Shown here piece after piece: positions 50,669-59,409 of a stretch of DNA of 64,000 nucleotides. A program made the position numbers and the translations under genes. Location: positions 1,364,001-1,428,000 of the forward strand of contig JANSYP010000001.1 in assembly GCA_024742405.1 (NCBI GenBank), written 5' to 3'. Position 1 is the first letter of the stretch; every line of letters starts with the position of its first letter. The stretch comes from Paracoccaceae bacterium (lineage in GTDB: Bacteria > Pseudomonadota > Alphaproteobacteria > Rhodobacterales > Rhodobacteraceae). Below the pieces are notes generated by a model. The model was not told the DNA's origin. It saw nothing but the letters and a program-made list of their open reading frames with translations, and ran no database searches.

Positions 50669-52753
50669 TTACTCCGCAGCCTCTGCGATGGTGATGACGG
50701 GCAGCATCTCGGCGAGCACATCCTCGCTGAGGTGGCATTTGATCTGCTTGCCCGAGCCCAGCGTCTGCATGGGGGGCATCTCGGTTTCGCAGCGGTTGCC
50801 GGGGACGCGGGATTTCCAGCGGCAGCGGGTCTGAAAGGGGCAACCGGGCGGAGGGTTCATCGCCGAGGGGATGTCGCCCTCCAGCACGATGCGTTCGCGT
50901 TTGACCGAGGTGTCGGCGATGGGCACGGCCGACAGCAGCGCCTCCGTGTAGGGGTGGTAGGGCGGCGCGAACACATCCACGGTGTCGCCGATCTCGACCA
51001 CATGGCCCAAGTACATCACCATCACCCGGTCGCTGAGATAGCGCACGATGGAGAGATCGTGGGAGATGAAGAGAAGCGTCGTGCCCTGTTCGCGCTGGAT
51101 CTCCATCAGCAGGTCGGTGACCGCGGCCTGGACCGAGACATCGAGGGCCGAGACAGGTTCGTCCGCCACTACGACCTTGGCCCCGCCGGCAAAGGCGCGG
51201 GCGATGCCGACGCGCTGTTTCTGCCCGCCCGAGAGTTGACGTGGCATCCGCTCGGCAAATTCGCGCGGGAGCTTCACAAGATCCAGCAGGCGCAGCATCT
51301 CGGCCTCGCGGACCTCGTCGGACTTCCCGAAACGGAAGATCTCCAGCGCGCGGAGGATCTGGCGACCCACGGTCATGGACGGATTGAGCGTGTCGAACGG
51401 GTTCTGGAACACCATCTGGACGGAGCTGACGGTGTCGGTGTTGCGCATCTGGATGGGCGTGTTCTGGATCGACTGGTTGTAGAGCATGATCTGCCCACTG
51501 GTCGCGGTCTCCAGACCCAGCAGCACCTTGGCGAGCGTGGACTTACCGCAGCCAGACTCTCCGACGATGGCCAGCGTTTCGCCCTCGCGGGCCTCGAAAC
51601 TCAGCGTCTCGTTGGCCTTGACCACCTTGGTGTCGCCGCCGCCGAAAAGCGCGTTGGGCGAGACCTCGTAGTATTTCTGCAGATTGTCGGCCTTGATCAC
51701 CACATCGCCGAACGCGCGGGCCTCGGTCAGCTCGGCGGGTTTGGCCTGTTTCATCCAGTCGATTTCCTGGAAGCGCAGGCAGCGCGAGGCGTGGCGGTCA
51801 TCGCCATCGACCGGCGCCATGGGGATATGGTCCGCGTCGCAGCGCCCGGCCTCGAAATACTCGCAGCGCGGTCCGAAATTGCAGCCGTCGGGGCGTTCGT
51901 GGGGCAGGGGGAAGTTGCCGGGGATAGCGACGAGGGGCCGTTCGTTCTTGTCCGCGCCGGGGAGCGGGATCGAGCGGAAGAGCGCCTGGGTGTAGGGATG
52001 GCGCATCTGATCGAAGACTTCGGCGATGGAGCCTGTCTCTACCGCCTCGCCGGAATACATCACACAGAGTCGGTCGCAGGTCTCAAGAATGAGCCCCAAG
52101 TTATGGGAAATAAACAGCATCGATGTGCCGTATTTCGTCCCCAGATCCTTCACCAGATCGACGATCCCGGCCTCGACCGTCACATCGAGCGCGGTGGTCG
52201 GCTCATCGAGGATCAGCAGCGAAGGTTTGGACATCAGCGCCATGGCGATGACGATGCGCTGCTGCTGGCCGCCCGAAAGCTGGTGGGGGTAGGCGTCAAG
52301 GATCCGCTCCGGATCGGGCAGGCGGACATCTTCGACCACCTCCAGCGCGAGGGCACGGGCCTGCTGCGCGCTGGCTCCCTGGTGGATCATCGGCACTTCC
52401 ATGAGCTGCCGGCCGACCTTCATCGCCGGGTTCAGCGAGGCCATGGGTTCCTGATAGATCATGGCGATCTCGGAGCCGCGGAGCTGGCGGAGCTCCTCGG
52501 CGCTCATCGTGGTCAGGTCGCGGCCCTTGAACTTGATCGTGCCGCCGGTGATGCGCCCGTTGACGCCTAGATCCCGCATCACGCCCAGCGCCACTGTGGA
52601 CTTTCCGCAACCGCTCTCGCCCACGAGGCCCATCGCCTCGCCCGGCATGACGGTGCAGGAGAAATCCATCACCGCGGGGATTTCGCGGAGCCGGGTGAAG
52701 AAGGAGATCGAGAGATGGTCGATCTCCAGGATCGGTGTGTCGGTCTCGGTCAT
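50669..52753 (-). CDS. Fused double ABC ATPase (DppD-DppF type)
   Basis: 694 residues, two peptide-type ABC ATPases in one chain. First half: GESGCGKSTVALGVM (Walker A), LSGGQQQRIVIAMAL, LLILDEPTTALDVT, SHNLG, then the Cys-rich oligopeptide C-terminus (GCNFGPRCEYF, GRCDADHIPM). Second half: GESGCGKSTLAKVLLG, LSGGQKQRVGIARAF, VVVADEPVSALDVS, SHDLSIVRYL, and GCPFQTRCRWKS. The Cys clusters can carry an Fe-S or metal site as in DppD/F. Energises import through the two permeases encoded upstream. Confidence 0.93.
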   Translation of the reverse strand: MTETDTPILEIDHLSISFFTRLREIPAVMDFSCTVMPGEAMGLVGESGCGKSTVALGVMRDLGVNGRITGGTIKFKGRDLTTMSAEELRQLRGSEIAMIYQEPMASLNPAMKVGRQLMEVPMIHQGASAQQARALALEVVEDVRLPDPERILDAYPHQLSGGQQQRIVIAMALMSKPSLLILDEPTTALDVTVEAGIVDLVKDLGTKYGTSMLFISHNLGLILETCDRLCVMYSGEAVETGSIAEVFDQMRHPYTQALFRSIPLPGADKNERPLVAIPGNFPLPHERPDGCNFGPRCEYFEAGRCDADHIPMAPVDGDDRHASRCLRFQEIDWMKQAKPAELTEARAFGDVVIKADNLQKYYEVSPNALFGGGDTKVVKANETLSFEAREGETLAIVGESGCGKSTLAKVLLGLETATSGQIMLYNQSIQNTPIQMRNTDTVSSVQMVFQNPFDTLNPSMTVGRQILRALEIFRFGKSDEVREAEMLRLLDLVKLPREFAERMPRQLSGGQKQRVGIARAFAGGAKVVVADEPVSALDVSVQAAVTDLLMEIQREQGTTLLFISHDLSIVRYLSDRVMVMYLGHVVEIGDTVDVFAPPYHPYTEALLSAVPIADTSVKRERIVLEGDIPSAMNPPPGCPFQTRCRWKSRVPGNRCETEMPPMQTLGSGKQIKCHLSEDVLAEMLPVITIAEAAE

Positions 52754-52818
52754 TCAGGGCCTCCTGGACGGGGCGAAAGGCGTGGTTGCTAGCTTGAGAG
52801 AGGAGCGCATGGGCGGGC

Positions 52819-53244
52819 TCAACTCGCGGGGTCGCGGTAGCGCGCGTCGGGGATGACGGCGACGGGAACCAGTTCGACCAGCAGGTCGGGATGCACGAGG
52901 CCCGGGACCTGGATCAGGATGCTGGCCGGTGCGGTGGCCGCGGGCAGGTGCGCGGCGCGCACCTTCTGGATTGCAGGCAGGTCGTCCTGGGCGAGATAGA
53001 AGATCGTGAGCGACACGATGTCTTCGAGCGTGCCGCCGACCGCGGCGAGCATGGTTTCGACATTCTCGAAAGACTTCGCCGTCTGCGCCGCGCAGTCGCC
53101 GGGGCCGACGATGGCGCTGTCCTCGTCCCAGGCGACCTGACCGGTGAGATAGACGGTCCGGCCCGGCGCGGCGACGACGCCATGGTTGAACGCGCGCCCG
53201 TTCTGCTTCCAAAGACCCGGAGGATTGAAGGGCAGATGGGACAT
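52819..53244 (-). CDS. RidA-family protein, second copy
   Basis: 141 residues with a RidA domain: AFNHGVVAAPGRTVYLTGQVAWDEDSAIVG, ENVETMLAAVGGTLEDIVSLTIFYL, and a shortened C-terminus LVHPDLLVELVPVAVIP in which the usual Arg-Pro loop before the last strand reads VHPDLLVE. It may therefore not be a canonical imine deaminase. ATG at 53244; a longer frame reaches 53262. Sits between the ATPase and a lipoprotein gene. Confidence 0.85.
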   Translation of the reverse strand: MSHLPFNPPGLWKQNGRAFNHGVVAAPGRTVYLTGQVAWDEDSAIVGPGDCAAQTAKSFENVETMLAAVGGTLEDIVSLTIFYLAQDDLPAIQKVRAAHLPAATAPASILIQVPGLVHPDLLVELVPVAVIPDARYRDPAS

Positions 53245-53255
53245 GTCAGGCTGGC

Positions 53256-53591
53256 TCAGCACCGCGCGCGGACGCTGTAAACGGCCTCGGTCGAGCTGGA
53301 GATCGCGACGCCGCTGCCGGCATTGGCGACCGCGCCGGAGGTCGGGTTGGTTCTGGTGATCAGCTCGACCTCTGCGACACCGCCGCAGAGCAGGTTGGCG
53401 CGCTGCTGGCAGAAGCTCTGGTTCGGGGTGCAGTCGATCTGCCAGCCCGTGCTGCCATCGGCCAGCCGCGTGGGTTGGGCGTCTGTGACGGCCCCGGTCC
53501 AGGGATCATAGGTGCGGCCCGCGATGGTCGCGGGGTTCACGCAGGCGGTCAGGATGCCGAGGGCGGCGAGGAGGGCAAGAGCGGTACGCAT
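53256..53591 (-). CDS. Small lipoprotein
   Basis: 111 residues. Lipoprotein signal peptide with lipobox LTAC (Cys17), then about 95 residues containing four more Cys (DCTPNQSFCQQRANLLCGG, final RARC), so an oxidised envelope protein. No family recognised. Its ATG overlaps the TGA of the truncated permease fragment (TGATG), exactly as the hypothetical gene at 53965-54369 does with the intact permease. Confidence 0.75.
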   Translation of the reverse strand: MRTALALLAALGILTACVNPATIAGRTYDPWTGAVTDAQPTRLADGSTGWQIDCTPNQSFCQQRANLLCGGVAEVELITRTNPTSGAVANAGSGVAISSSTEAVYSVRARC

Positions 53592-53845
53592 CAGTCTTTC
53601 AGGCTTTCTTCACGGAGCCCGTCGGCCAGCAGGTTGAGCCCGAGCACGAGGCTCATGAGCGCGAAGGCCGGCGGCAGGGCAGGGTGGGGATAGATCGACA
53701 GCAGGCGGCGACCCTCGTTGATGGTGCTGCCCCAGTCGGGGCTTTCGGGGCTGACGCCGAGGCCGAAAAAGCCCAGCGTGCCCAACAGGATCGTGGTGTA
53801 GCCGATCCGCAGGCAGAAATCGATATTGAGCGGGCCGCGCGCTGT
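53591..53845 (-). pseudogene. Duplicated 3' end of the ABC permease gene
   Basis: The last 80 or so codons of the permease at 54369-55529 occur a second time: NIDFCLRIGYTTILLGTLGF, FGLGVSPESPDWGSTINEGR, LLSIYPHPALPPAF, VLGLNLLADGLREESLKD. It has no start and no upstream part, so it is a fragment. At DNA level about 250 bases differ at only about a dozen places. The homology ends abruptly near 53845. Confidence 0.88.
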
Positions 53846-53964
53846 GAACGGTATGTCTGAGGGTGCTCGAGGGTTCCGATGTTTTGCCGGCGACGCGTCC
53901 CCGTGCTCCGACCGTGTAGGCACACCGCGGTTTCCGGGGTGCGACAGAGCGCTGAATTTCGCGG

Positions 53965-54369
53965 CTACGAACATGAAACCCCAACGGAATGGTCCAGCGT
54001 TATGGCTATATCTCGGAGGGAAGCACCTTTACCTCCGGGGAACCGCGTGTGCTCGTTGTACTCCAGAGTTGAGGCAAGATTGTCCTCAATGACGTAACCG
54101 CTGCCCCAACAGAGCCACCACGCCCGCCGTTGGCATTGGGCCTGGTTCTTGCAATGGATGACCCATTGGTCGTTTGCACTGGAGCGGTACTTTTCTACCG
54201 CGACCGTCCGATAGATGCCTTGAATTCCAAAATGCCAGGCACCGCCGCGCGTCCAGGGTAAGCCCGTGCTGAACACGGTAAAAATGCAGAGAACACCTAT
54301 GCAGATCGCAAAGTAGCGATGCAGGGGATCGGCGAGGGAGAACCTCCACCTAGTTTTCCGTCCACCCAT
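53965..54369 (-). CDS. Unknown single-span membrane protein inserted in the ABC operon
   Basis: 134 residues. One membrane helix at about 17-36 (YFAICIGVLCIFTVFSTGLP), basic N-terminus, and an outside domain with paired Cys (VIHCKNQAQCQRRAWWLCWGSGYVIEDN). Codon use and GC are lower than in neighbours, which hints at recent arrival. Its ATG overlaps the permease stop by one base (TGATG). It lies between the intact permease and the duplicated permease 3' end, so it seems to have come in together with one copy. Function unknown. Confidence 0.65.
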   Translation of the reverse strand: MGGRKTRWRFSLADPLHRYFAICIGVLCIFTVFSTGLPWTRGGAWHFGIQGIYRTVAVEKYRSSANDQWVIHCKNQAQCQRRAWWLCWGSGYVIEDNLASTLEYNEHTRFPGGKGASLRDIAITLDHSVGVSCS

Positions 54370-54616
54370 CAATCCTTCAGGCTTTCTTCGCGTAGCCCGT
54401 CAGCCAGCAGGTTGAGCCCGAGCACGAGGCTCATGAGCGCGAAGGCCGGTGGCAGGGCAGGGTGGGGATAGATCGACAGCAGGCGGCGGCCCTCATTGAT
54501 GGTGCTGCCCCAGTCGGGGCTTTCGGGGCTGACGCCGAGGCCGAAAAAGCCCAGCGTACCCAACAGGATCGTGGTGTAGCCGATCCGCAGGCAGAAATCG
54601 ACAATGAGCGGGCCGC
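54369..54616. repeat. Direct repeat, copy 2 (partner at 53591-53838)
   Basis: About 248 bases of the permease 3' end, repeated in the same orientation at 53591-53838 with roughly 95 percent identity by eye. The two copies are 778 bp apart and bracket the 134-residue membrane-protein gene. Confidence 0.88.
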
Positions 54617-55529
54617 GCGCGTTTGGCAGGATCTCCCACAGCATGATGTACCACGGCCCTTCACCGCGGGTCTGGCCGGCGGCGACATAGTCGCGGGTCT
54701 TGATGTCGAGCACGATGCCCCGGACGATGCGGAACACCGTAGGCGCGTTGACGAACACCACCGACACGAAGACGATCAGCACATTGGGCGGCATCGACAC
54801 GACGCCCAGCGGATCGGCATTGAAGGCGAGACCGGAATAGAGCCAGAGCCCGAGCGCCAGGGTCAGCCCGACATAGATGTTGCGCACCATAGGCTGGGTA
54901 AAGAAGCGCGCGTTCCAGAGCACCACCAGGAAAGCGATTGGGAAGAGGAACAGTACGGCGGCCATGTAGGTCGGGATGCCGGTCGCCACGATTTCAGGCG
55001 TGACCAGCAGGTAGAAGAGCAGGATCACCGGGAAGGCCAGCACGAGATTGGCGATGAAGCTGAGCGCGGTGTCGAGAAAACCGCCGAAATAGCCCGCAGG
55101 CAGGCCCAGCGTGATCCCGACCATGAAGGCGAAGAGCGTCGCCGCGGGCGCGATCTTGAGCACCTCGCGCGCGCCCATGACCATGCGGCTGAAGACATCG
55201 CGGGCGAGATTGTCGCCGCCCAGAAGGTAATAACCGTAGCCTTCGTGCCCGTCGGGCATGGGGCTGCCGGGTAGGGCGTTTTTCATCCCCGAGATCACGG
55301 TCAGCGGTTCATGCGTGATGATCATGTTGGCAAAAACGGCGGTGTAGACCCAGAACATCACCAGCGTGAAACCGGCGATGCCGATGCCGCTGTCATAGAG
55401 CTTTCCGTAAAGCCCGAGGCGGCGCTTGTAGGCGCGCGAGATCCCAAGGGTCACGGCGAGCGCGATCCAGACTGGCGTGAACTGGAGCAGCATTTGGGCG
55501 AGGATGGCGCCCCAGCTTAGCGGGTCCAT
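54369..55529 (-). CDS. Peptide-type ABC transporter permease (DppC family)
   Basis: 386 residues with six or more membrane helices; ATG 55529 has an AGGAG site. Family marks: YLLGGDNLARDVFSRMVMGAREVLKIAPAATLFAFMVGITLGLPAGYFGG and the EAA-type loop YVAAGQTRGEGPWYIMLWEILPNARGPLIV, which contacts the ATPase. It is longer than usual DppC because of extra helices in the N-terminal and middle parts. Works with the permease at 55629 (99-bp gap) and the fused ATPase. The 3' end is duplicated downstream. Confidence 0.92.
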   Translation of the reverse strand: MDPLSWGAILAQMLLQFTPVWIALAVTLGISRAYKRRLGLYGKLYDSGIGIAGFTLVMFWVYTAVFANMIITHEPLTVISGMKNALPGSPMPDGHEGYGYYLLGGDNLARDVFSRMVMGAREVLKIAPAATLFAFMVGITLGLPAGYFGGFLDTALSFIANLVLAFPVILLFYLLVTPEIVATGIPTYMAAVLFLFPIAFLVVLWNARFFTQPMVRNIYVGLTLALGLWLYSGLAFNADPLGVVSMPPNVLIVFVSVVFVNAPTVFRIVRGIVLDIKTRDYVAAGQTRGEGPWYIMLWEILPNARGPLIVDFCLRIGYTTILLGTLGFFGLGVSPESPDWGSTINEGRRLLSIYPHPALPPAFALMSLVLGLNLLADGLREESLKD

Positions 55530-55628
55530 GGGGCGAGCTCCTGCGAGGGGCCTGATGCGGCGCATGGGGAGGCGGTCGACGCGTCATGGTCGACCAAGGA
55601 TGGCAGTAAACGGGTTCGCATCATCATC

Positions 55629-56675
55629 TCAAGCCATCCGGATGCGCGGGTTGAGATAGACGTAGCCGATGTCGGAGATGAGCTGCGTCACCAGCACCAC
55701 GAAGACCGCGACGACGGAGCAGGACAGCAGCAGCTCGATATCGTTGTTGCTGGCCGCCTGGACTAGGGTCCAGCCGAAGCCCTTGTAGTTGAAGAGCGTC
55801 TCGACGATGACCACGCCGGTCAGCAGCCATGGAAACTGCAGCATGATGACGGTGAAGGGCGCGATCAGCGCGTTTCGCAGCGCGTGTTTCACGACGATAT
55901 TGGGAAAGCTCACGCCCTTGAGCCGGGCGGTGCGGATGTATTGCGCGGTCATGACCTCGGCCATGGAGGCGCGCGTCATCCGGGCGATATAGCCCATGCC
56001 ATAGAGCGCCATGGTCAGCACCGGGAGGGTGAAGTTCTCGAAAGTGACCCCGTCCATGGCGCTGGCGGCGGAGCCCTTGAACCATTTCAGCCCGACGGCG
56101 GAAGAGGCAAAGACAGTGATGAAGATGACGCCGGATACATATTCCGGCGTCGCGGTTGTCGCGATGGAAAAGGTCGAGAGCGCCCGGTCGGTCCGCGAGC
56201 CCTCGCGCATCCCCGCCAGCACGCCGATGATCAGCGCCGAGGGCACCATCACGACCATCACCCAGAACATCAGGATGCCTGTGAGACCCAGCCGGGTGCC
56301 GATGATCGAGGACACTTCTTCTCGAAAGACCGTCGACTGGCCAAAGTCGAGCTGCAGGATGCCGCAGAATCGCGGCGCTGTCTCTGCCGTCACGGTCCCG
56401 TGGATGCAGCGCCCGGTGACAGTGCCGTCCTCGGCCTCGCGCGTCCAGCCGGGCAGCACGCCGAGCCATTCGCCGTAACGTAGCACCATGGGCTGGGCAT
56501 AACCGTTGCGGTCCAGCCAGCTGGTGACCTCCGCATCGGTCATCCGGGCATTGCCCTGGGTCTTGGCCAGCTTTTCGAGGTTGGGTTCCAGATTGGTCAG
56601 GAAAAAGACGATGAATGTCAGACATAGCGAGGTGAGCAGCATCACGCCCACCCGTCTGAGGATGAAAAAGGCCAT
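55629..56675 (-). CDS. Peptide-type ABC transporter permease (DppB family)
   Basis: 348 residues: helix 1 (ILRRVGVMLLTSLCLTFIVFFL), then VLTMALYGMGYIARMTRASMAEVMTAQYIRTARLKGVSFPNIVVKHALRNALIAPFTVI, the DppB EAA region, and LLTGVVIVETLFNYKGFGWTLVQAA. An extended periplasmic loop (about 55-115) contains two Cys. Partner of the DppC-type permease. Confidence 0.93.
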   Translation of the reverse strand: MAFFILRRVGVMLLTSLCLTFIVFFLTNLEPNLEKLAKTQGNARMTDAEVTSWLDRNGYAQPMVLRYGEWLGVLPGWTREAEDGTVTGRCIHGTVTAETAPRFCGILQLDFGQSTVFREEVSSIIGTRLGLTGILMFWVMVVMVPSALIIGVLAGMREGSRTDRALSTFSIATTATPEYVSGVIFITVFASSAVGLKWFKGSAASAMDGVTFENFTLPVLTMALYGMGYIARMTRASMAEVMTAQYIRTARLKGVSFPNIVVKHALRNALIAPFTVIMLQFPWLLTGVVIVETLFNYKGFGWTLVQAASNNDIELLLSCSVVAVFVVLVTQLISDIGYVYLNPRIRMA

Positions 56676-56776
56676 CCGGTCCCCTGTCTCTTACGCGGCC
56701 GAAATGCCGCCGGGTCCGGCCGGGATCCCGGCCGGAGACGCCGAACCCGCCCGGAAGGACAGGTCCGGAGGTCTGG

Positions 56777-58432
56777 TCACTCGGCGAGGCCGAGGTAATG
56801 GACGTTGACGATGTCGCCCTGGTGGCGTTCGCCGTTCAGAACGCCCGGCCGAACATGGCGGTAGAGCGAGCGCCAGTAAGGCTGCACCACGACGCCTTCC
56901 TCGATCATGATTTCCTGGAGCCGCCGCATATGCTCGCGCCGTTTGTCATGGTCTGCGATGGCCATCGCCTTGGCGAGGGTCTCGTCGAACTCGGCATTGG
57001 AGAAGGCGGTTTCGTTCCAGGCCTCTCCGGTCCGGTAGGCGAGGGCCAAGAGCTGAACCGCCAGCGGGCGACCGTTCCAGTTGGTCGAGCTGAACGGATA
57101 TTTCGTCCAGTCGTTCCAGAAGGTCGTGCCGGGAATGATCTTGCGCGTGACCTTGATGCCGGCATCGCGCAGCTGGGCGGCCATAGCATCGGTGGTGTTG
57201 CGGCGGTAGTCGTCGTCGATGGAGATCAGCTCATGCTCATAATCGAGCATTCCGGCCTCTTCCAGAAGCCGGCGGGCCTCTTCGGGGTTGGGCTCGAACG
57301 GAGGCAGCTCGGCATGTTCGGGATGCATCGGGCCGACATGCTGGTTGTTGGCCACGATCCCGAGCCCGGCATATCCCAGTTCCAGCAGGACTGAGTTGTC
57401 GACGGCCAGGGCCAGCGCCCGGCGCACTCGGACGTCCGCGTAGGGTTTGACCCCGTCGACCTCGGCCTCCTGGTTGGTGCGGATAACGACGGTCGAGGAG
57501 GTCGCGATCTCGGACGGCTCCCAGCCGATCGCGGTGAAGATCTCCACGAACTCGCCGACACTGTCGTAGTTCATGTCGATGTCTTCGGCCTCGGCCGCGG
57601 CTACGACCGCGGCGGGGTCGGTGCCCAGATCGACGAACTCGATCCGGTCGAGATAGGCGTCGCGCCAGTAGGGGTGGTCGGGATTCTTCTCGAGCACTGC
57701 ACCCACGCCAACCACGTATTCCGCCATGCGGTACGCGCCGGTGCCGACGAAGTGATCCGAGGGGACGGTGCCGATCAGATCGCGGTGCTGCACCACGGCC
57801 GGATACTCCGTGATCGATGGGATGATCGTGATGTCGGAAGTCAGCAGGGTCAGCTTGACGGTCAGCGGATCTACGATGGTGGCGGCGCCGTCGCGGATCT
57901 TGCCGGTCGTCTCGTCGGTCAGCGCGGCGAGGCGAGAGGCCATGGAGTTGCCCTCGACGCTGCTGTCGCACCAGCCCGCGAAATTCGCCACGACGTCCTC
58001 GGCGGTGAACGCGTCGCCATTGTTCCAGGCCACGTTCGGACGCAGGTTCAGCACATATTCGGTGGCGTCGTCATTGACCTCCCAGCTTTCCAGCAGAAGG
58101 CCGGCGAAGGATCCGTCCCGGCGGACCTCGACAAGTGGTTCAAGGACGCCGGATAAGGCGTTGTACAGCTGGGTAAAATCATAGGTCCGGGGGTCTTTCT
58201 GGGCGAGGACCTGCATCTCGATCCGCAAAGTGCCGCCCATGGGCGGCACGACGCGTTCGCTTTGGGCTTGGACCGGCGTGGCCCCGATCAGGCCGTAGGC
58301 CGCCGCGGACGTCACGCCGAGCGCTGTGGCACGGCTGAGAAATTCGCGTCGGCTCATCTGTCCGGCTAGATGCTCGGTGGCAAACATGCGCGCTGCGTGG
58401 TGAATCCCGGTTCCCGGGTTGGTAGATGACAT
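56777..58432 (-). CDS. ABC transporter solute-binding protein (SBP_bac_5), Tat-exported
   Basis: 551 residues. Twin-arginine signal MSRREFLSRATALGVTSAAA with cleavage after VQA, so it is folded before export. The binding domain has LSGVLEPLVEVRRDGSFAGLLLESWEVNDDATEYVLNLRPNVAWNNGDAFTAEDVV, the family-5 signature for peptides, nickel or opines, and FSSTNWNGRPLAVQLLALAYRTGEAWNE near the end. ATG at 58432 is set by an AGGGAG site 6 bases upstream. First gene of the minus-strand ABC operon. Confidence 0.93.
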   Translation of the reverse strand: MSSTNPGTGIHHAARMFATEHLAGQMSRREFLSRATALGVTSAAAYGLIGATPVQAQSERVVPPMGGTLRIEMQVLAQKDPRTYDFTQLYNALSGVLEPLVEVRRDGSFAGLLLESWEVNDDATEYVLNLRPNVAWNNGDAFTAEDVVANFAGWCDSSVEGNSMASRLAALTDETTGKIRDGAATIVDPLTVKLTLLTSDITIIPSITEYPAVVQHRDLIGTVPSDHFVGTGAYRMAEYVVGVGAVLEKNPDHPYWRDAYLDRIEFVDLGTDPAAVVAAAEAEDIDMNYDSVGEFVEIFTAIGWEPSEIATSSTVVIRTNQEAEVDGVKPYADVRVRRALALAVDNSVLLELGYAGLGIVANNQHVGPMHPEHAELPPFEPNPEEARRLLEEAGMLDYEHELISIDDDYRRNTTDAMAAQLRDAGIKVTRKIIPGTTFWNDWTKYPFSSTNWNGRPLAVQLLALAYRTGEAWNETAFSNAEFDETLAKAMAIADHDKRREHMRRLQEIMIEEGVVVQPYWRSLYRHVRPGVLNGERHQGDIVNVHYLGLAE

Positions 58433-58595
58433 AGATGTCTCCCTGACAATTCTTATCGTGACGGGCCGCGGGGCGGCCGTTCGAACAGGGTCCGGGGGGG
58501 CGCGCGATAGCGCGCAACGCCTGCTCCGAAGAGCGATTCCCACACCCTGCCACACTCGGAACATAGTTCGAACGGGGAGGTCAACGACCTGATTG

Positions 58596-58630
58596 CGACA
58601 TCAATGGCCAAAAAACGACATCTTTTGGCC
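58596..58630. promoter_or_regulatory. Tandem CGACATC-N3/4-GGCC repeats upstream of the ABC operon
   Basis: CGACATCaatGGCC (58596-58609) and CGACATCttttGGCC (58616-58630) are direct repeats 20 bp apart, two helical turns. The second half also forms an inverted repeat GGCCAAAA / TTTTGGCC (58606-58613 and 58623-58630). About 165 bp before the binding-protein start, next to a cupin regulator-like gene. Confidence 0.45.
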
Positions 58631-58767
58631 TCAACCGCACATTGTCGAACCTTTGTGCACTGGTGTCGGGGGATTGTCGCGCTGTCGGTCCGGTCTTCAA
58701 ACCCCGCCTGCGTTGTCGTGGCGTAAGGCGGTCAAGGGGCGCGCCGGTGTAGGTCCAGGGGCGCGCG

Positions 58768-59307
58768 TCAGGACCCGCGCGGTCGCTCGTTTGCGCGCCT
58801 CGTGTCGGTGACCGACGCGCGGGGCGCGCGCGCGGCGGGCACCGCGGTGCCGTCGCGCCGCTTGAGCCAATGCATCAGGAGTGCGGACTGGTGAAAGAGA
58901 ACGATGTCGGAATCCGCAGCGCCGGCGGCGGCTTCCTTGGAAATCTCATCGATCATGCGGGTGAGCTCGGACTGGCGTCCCAAGCCGTAGAGGCGCAGAT
59001 GGACAACCGTTTCCGGGCAGGCCAGCCCCGAGGCCGCGTTGAAAAATACCGCAATGCCTTGGGTGCGCGGCGCGATTTCGATCGCATGGGGGGTGTTGGC
59101 TGGGATGAAGAGCGCATTGCAGGTCGTAAAGCCCCGCAGGGCGCCGTCGATCTGGATGCGCCCATGCCCGCTGGCGAACCAGAACAGGCTGGGGACGAGG
59201 TAGCTGCGCGGTGAGTCCAGCGACCAGCGCGCCTCGCGTGCCACCTTGGCCACTGCGGCGACGTGAACGGTGCCTTGCGTCTGACCCGGCGTGGTGCTCT
59301 CGAACAT
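58768..59307 (-). CDS. Cupin / AraC sensor-domain protein without HTH
   Basis: 179 residues from ATG 59307. It resembles the AraC-type N-terminal cupin: PSLFWFASGHGRIQIDGALRG, CNALFIPANTPHAIEIAPRTQGIAVFF, then helices RQSELTRMIDEISKEAA and IVLFHQSALLMHWLKR. The double helix-turn-helix expected next is absent; instead the protein ends in a basic, Arg/Ala-rich tail. Either a free-standing ligand sensor or a truncated regulator. Lies upstream of the ABC operon on the same strand. Confidence 0.7.
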   Translation of the reverse strand: MFESTTPGQTQGTVHVAAVAKVAREARWSLDSPRSYLVPSLFWFASGHGRIQIDGALRGFTTCNALFIPANTPHAIEIAPRTQGIAVFFNAASGLACPETVVHLRLYGLGRQSELTRMIDEISKEAAAGAADSDIVLFHQSALLMHWLKRRDGTAVPAARAPRASVTDTRRANERPRGS

Positions 59308-59409
59308 GCGACTCCCCCTTACACTTCCCAAGCGTATCCCCACGTAAACCCTTTGGCTATTCCCCCGCGCTGCAAATGCGAGATCTTGCCGCTATCCCAT
59401 TGCGGGAAA

